The translations under genes and the position numbers were made by a program. The notes under the pieces were generated by a model. The model searched no databases, was not told the DNA's origin, and was given only the letters and a program-made list of their open reading frames with translations. A stretch of DNA of 64,000 bases, taken from assembly GCA_016715905.1 (NCBI GenBank), contig JADJXI010000004.1, positions 558,001 to 622,000 on the forward strand. The letters run 5' to 3'. Below are positions 62,421 to 64,000 of the stretch, one piece after another. Source of the stretch: Sphingobacteriaceae bacterium (GTDB lineage: Bacteria > Bacteroidota > Bacteroidia > B-17B0 > Aurantibacillaceae). Each line of letters opens with the position of its first letter. The stretch's first letter is position 1.

Positions 62421-62507
62421 ATTTATTTTGCATCACGAAAATTACTAAAATATTGATTAAGGGATACTTAGGTGAAAATAGACAAATATGATTTATAGCG
62501 GCATAGA

Positions 62508-62521
62508 CCCGTACGGGCTAC
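62508..62521. other. Right attachment site (attR core)
   Basis: CCCGTACGGGCTAC, copy of the tRNA-Glu 3' end at 21578-21591. Not a tRNA here: the 5' part is missing. Confidence 0.85.
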
Positions 62522-62544
62522 CAAACCTTACTTGTAAAACCTCT

Positions 62545-62572
62545 AACCCCCCTGTAAATTGGGGGGTTTTTT
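62545..62572 (+). terminator. Former tRNA-Glu terminator next to attR
   Basis: AACCCCCC / GGGGGGTT stem followed by T-run. It is similar in sequence to the terminator after the intact tRNA, as expected when the element replaced the tRNA end. The remaining gap to 62826 holds only an inverted repeat AGTAACAAA / TTTGTTACT (62706-62725). Confidence 0.75.
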
Positions 62573-62826
62573 GTTTACTGACCTACCTTTGTTTGTTGTT
62601 ATTTTACCTTGTTTTCTCACTTTTTGTTACCTAATTGTTACTTGAAGAACTTTTGATTTCATTGGTAATAGTGAATATTATCCATTGTGCTAATATAAAA
62701 TCCTGAGTAACAAATTTTTGTTACTTGGTACTTGTCTACCTATTGTATATTTCAATTAGATTGACTTACTTAGTTTAAAAACAAATAAATTCATTGCCTT
62801 AAACCTTTTATAAAAAAGTAATTATT

Positions 62827-63024
62827 ATGAAAAATTTAATATATATTTTCTTTGGGGTTTTAATTGGTTGTAGAGAATCCAATGCTGAGTTAGAACTTCA
62901 AAGGTTAAAAGATAGTCTATATCCTAATGATGGGATAACCAAAGAAGAAATGCTTAAAATGGAAAAACGAGCTAAAGAAGTTACTGATTCAATAGCAGAC
63001 TTAATTTCAAAAGAAAGAAAGTAA
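62827..63024 (+). CDS. Small lipoprotein (65 aa)
   Basis: A type II signal peptide with lipobox VLIGC (Cys at residue 16) and a short charged, helical rest (LQRLKDSLYPNDGITKEEML). A membrane-anchored lipoprotein of unknown role, outside the island. Confidence 0.65.
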   Translation: MKNLIYIFFGVLIGCRESNAELELQRLKDSLYPNDGITKEEMLKMEKRAKEVTDSIADLISKERK

Positions 63025-63095
63025 GAGTCGTATTATTCCAACATCAAATTACCTTCATTTATCAAATTTAATAATGTAACCTAAATCATTATGAT

Positions 63096-63581
63096 TTACA
63101 TTACATTTCTTTGCTCAAACAATTTTTGTGGATTTATAATTTCTAGTAATGTTCCACTGTATAACGTGCCCTTTAATTTTTCAAAAAGAATCCCTCTTAA
63201 TGTAGAATATGAAATTGAAATTAATGATAAGACAAGATTGTGATCATTTGGATTTATAAATTTTAAAATTTCATTTTCAGAATAAACCAGTCGTTCTAGT
63301 TCTTCAACTTTGAAAATAAAAAGTGCCTCACCATCCAAATTCTTTTCACTAGTTTCTTTTATAAATCCAAAAAAGATTAATACAATTAGGATTTCACTCT
63401 TCTTAGTATTAAAGGTAATCTTAGGATAAACTTTATACTCACAAAAATCTGTTTTGCTATTATCAAACCTCTGTTTAGGCTCAATAAAAGAAAATTTTCT
63501 TACACTAGCAAAATTTAAAGAAAATTTAACCGGTGAAACTGGAGACACTTTTTTTAGTTTTCTTTTAGGCATTAATGACAT
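63096..63581 (-). CDS. SecB-like chaperone, second copy (chromosomal)
   Basis: 161 residues. ALFIFKVEELERLV and LSISYSTLRGILFEKLKGTL followed by LEIINPQKLF match the SecB-like pattern seen at 29998 and are closer to classic Bacteroidota SecB-like proteins. Its start overlaps the HTH gene's end by 17 nt. A TAC-type module or an independent chaperone-regulator pair; no toxin gene is within the window. Confidence 0.72.
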   Translation of the reverse strand: MSLMPKRKLKKVSPVSPVKFSLNFASVRKFSFIEPKQRFDNSKTDFCEYKVYPKITFNTKKSEILIVLIFFGFIKETSEKNLDGEALFIFKVEELERLVYSENEILKFINPNDHNLVLSLISISYSTLRGILFEKLKGTLYSGTLLEIINPQKLFEQRNVM

Positions 63582-64000
63582 AAGGTGTTATTGGCTCGCC
63601 AACTTTATTAGATTCATAATTCTCATTAGACTTATAACTAATTTTAATTATTTTAGCTGTTTTTTCTTTAATTTCATTTCTTGAATCACTCATGTCCTCA
63701 TAAAATTCTTCCTTTTTTTCATTTGAAGATTCTAATTCAACATAATTTAAAACAAATTTTACATTAAATGTCCTTTGAATTTTAGCCATTAAATTAAGAT
63801 TAATCTTCTTGTCACCATTAAATAACTGTGTTACATAACTTTTAGAAACATCCAATCGCTTTGCTAATTCTGATTTAGACATAGAATTATTGAGCAACAT
63901 CAATTTATGAACTTGATATACAAAATCTTGATTAATGAATTTCTCATCTTTCTTCAGCAATTCATTATCATCATATTCTGGGTTTTCTAAAAAGTCAAAA
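63565..64000 (-). CDS. XRE-family HTH protein, partial, partner of SecB-like gene
   Basis: Open to the right edge (the frame continues upstream of a TTG at 63960 with FLENPEYDDNELLKKDEKF), so the start is outside the window. HTH at KSELAKRLDVSKSYVTQLFNG. The C-terminal tail is acidic then basic (KKEEFYEDM, KEKTAKIIKISYKS). It pairs with the SecB-like gene as the antitoxin-chaperone pair does inside the island. Confidence 0.75.
   Translation of the reverse strand, partial: FDFLENPEYDDNELLKKDEKFINQDFVYQVHKLMLLNNSMSKSELAKRLDVSKSYVTQLFNGDKKINLNLMAKIQRTFNVKFVLNYVELESSNEKKEEFYEDMSDSRNEIKEKTAKIIKISYKSNENYESNKVGEPITPYVINA

Larger units (their letters stand above)
21578..62521. mobile_element. 41-kb genomic island integrated at tRNA-Glu
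   Basis: The 14-bp tRNA end CCCGTACGGGCTAC occurs at 21578-21591 and again at 62508-62521. A tyrosine recombinase lies just inside the right end, and paired GGTACAAC repeats lie inside both ends. Between the repeats are only accessory genes: a holin-like operon, TAC and TerY-P genes, a RepA-like ATPase, Tc toxin genes and effectors. I see no relaxase, coupling protein or type IV secretion genes, so it is an integrative element that may need help to move, or a decayed one. Confidence 0.88.

Noticed and set aside
21600..62500. Reading the island as a full conjugative element
   Set aside because: No relaxase, coupling protein or type IV secretion gene could be seen.
1..64000. CRISPR arrays and rRNA genes
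   Set aside because: No regularly spaced direct repeats of CRISPR length and no rRNA-like sequence were seen.

Overview
The window is AT-rich DNA from a member of the Bacteroidota. The evidence is the str-S10-spc-alpha ribosomal order, promoters of the TTG-N(18-20)-TAnnTTTG type, near absence of Shine-Dalgarno sites, and Bacteroidota-type protein families. I cannot name a genus.

Region 1 (1-21590) is ordinary chromosome. A secreted M43-type zinc metalloprotease runs off the left edge. Next, all on the minus strand, comes one continuous translation cluster from rpsL (18661) to rplQ (1265): rpsL-rpsG-fusA-rpsJ-rplCDWB-rpsS-rplV-rpsC-rplP-rpmC-rpsQ-rplNXE-rpsNH-rplFR-rpsE-rpmD-rplO-secY-infA-rpmJ-rpsMKD-rpoA-rplQ. 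It has a clear promoter above rpsL, a probable internal promoter above rpsH and a terminator after rplQ. A small hypothetical gene, a membrane-bound SpoIIE-type phosphatase and a tRNA-Glu(TTC) follow.

Region 2 (about 21578-62521, 40.9 kb) is an integrated genomic island inserted in the 3' end of tRNA-Glu. The 14-bp tRNA end is repeated at the far side, a tyrosine recombinase (61089-62327, minus) sits just inside that end, and paired GGTACAAC repeats lie inside both ends. No relaxase or type IV secretion genes are visible. The cargo is modular. (a) A four-gene operon (21959-23644) ends in a holin-like peptide. (b) A DUF6943-like gene stands next to an inverted-repeat segment. (c) A compact minus-strand operon (31392 down to 27139) joins a predicted toxin-antitoxin-SecB-like-chaperone (TAC) module to a VWA / PP2C phosphatase / kinase triad of the TerY-P (YegL-PphC-YegI) type; a GC-rich, foldable noncoding stretch, an endonuclease/exonuclease/phosphatase-fold enzyme and an unknown gene lie downstream. 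(d) A RepA-like ATPase and an excisionase-like HTH protein form a mobility module. (e) A Tc (ABC) insecticidal-toxin-type locus follows: a 3295-aa TcA-like protein, one TcB-like protein and two TcC/RHS proteins that share an almost identical 764-bp start but carry different papain-like C-terminal domains, each followed by a small candidate immunity gene (one frameshifted). (f) A peptidoglycan-binding L,D-transpeptidase-fold enzyme (possible endolysin) and a patatin-like phospholipase come last.

Region 3 (62522-64000) is chromosome again: the displaced tRNA tail with its terminator, a small lipoprotein, and a second SecB-like plus HTH gene pair, the HTH gene running off the right edge.

The two most interesting systems are the TAC plus TerY-P operon, which looks like one transcription unit and may be a stress or phage-defence system, and the Tc toxin locus with two interchangeable toxin tips, candidate immunity genes and a lysis-type enzyme.
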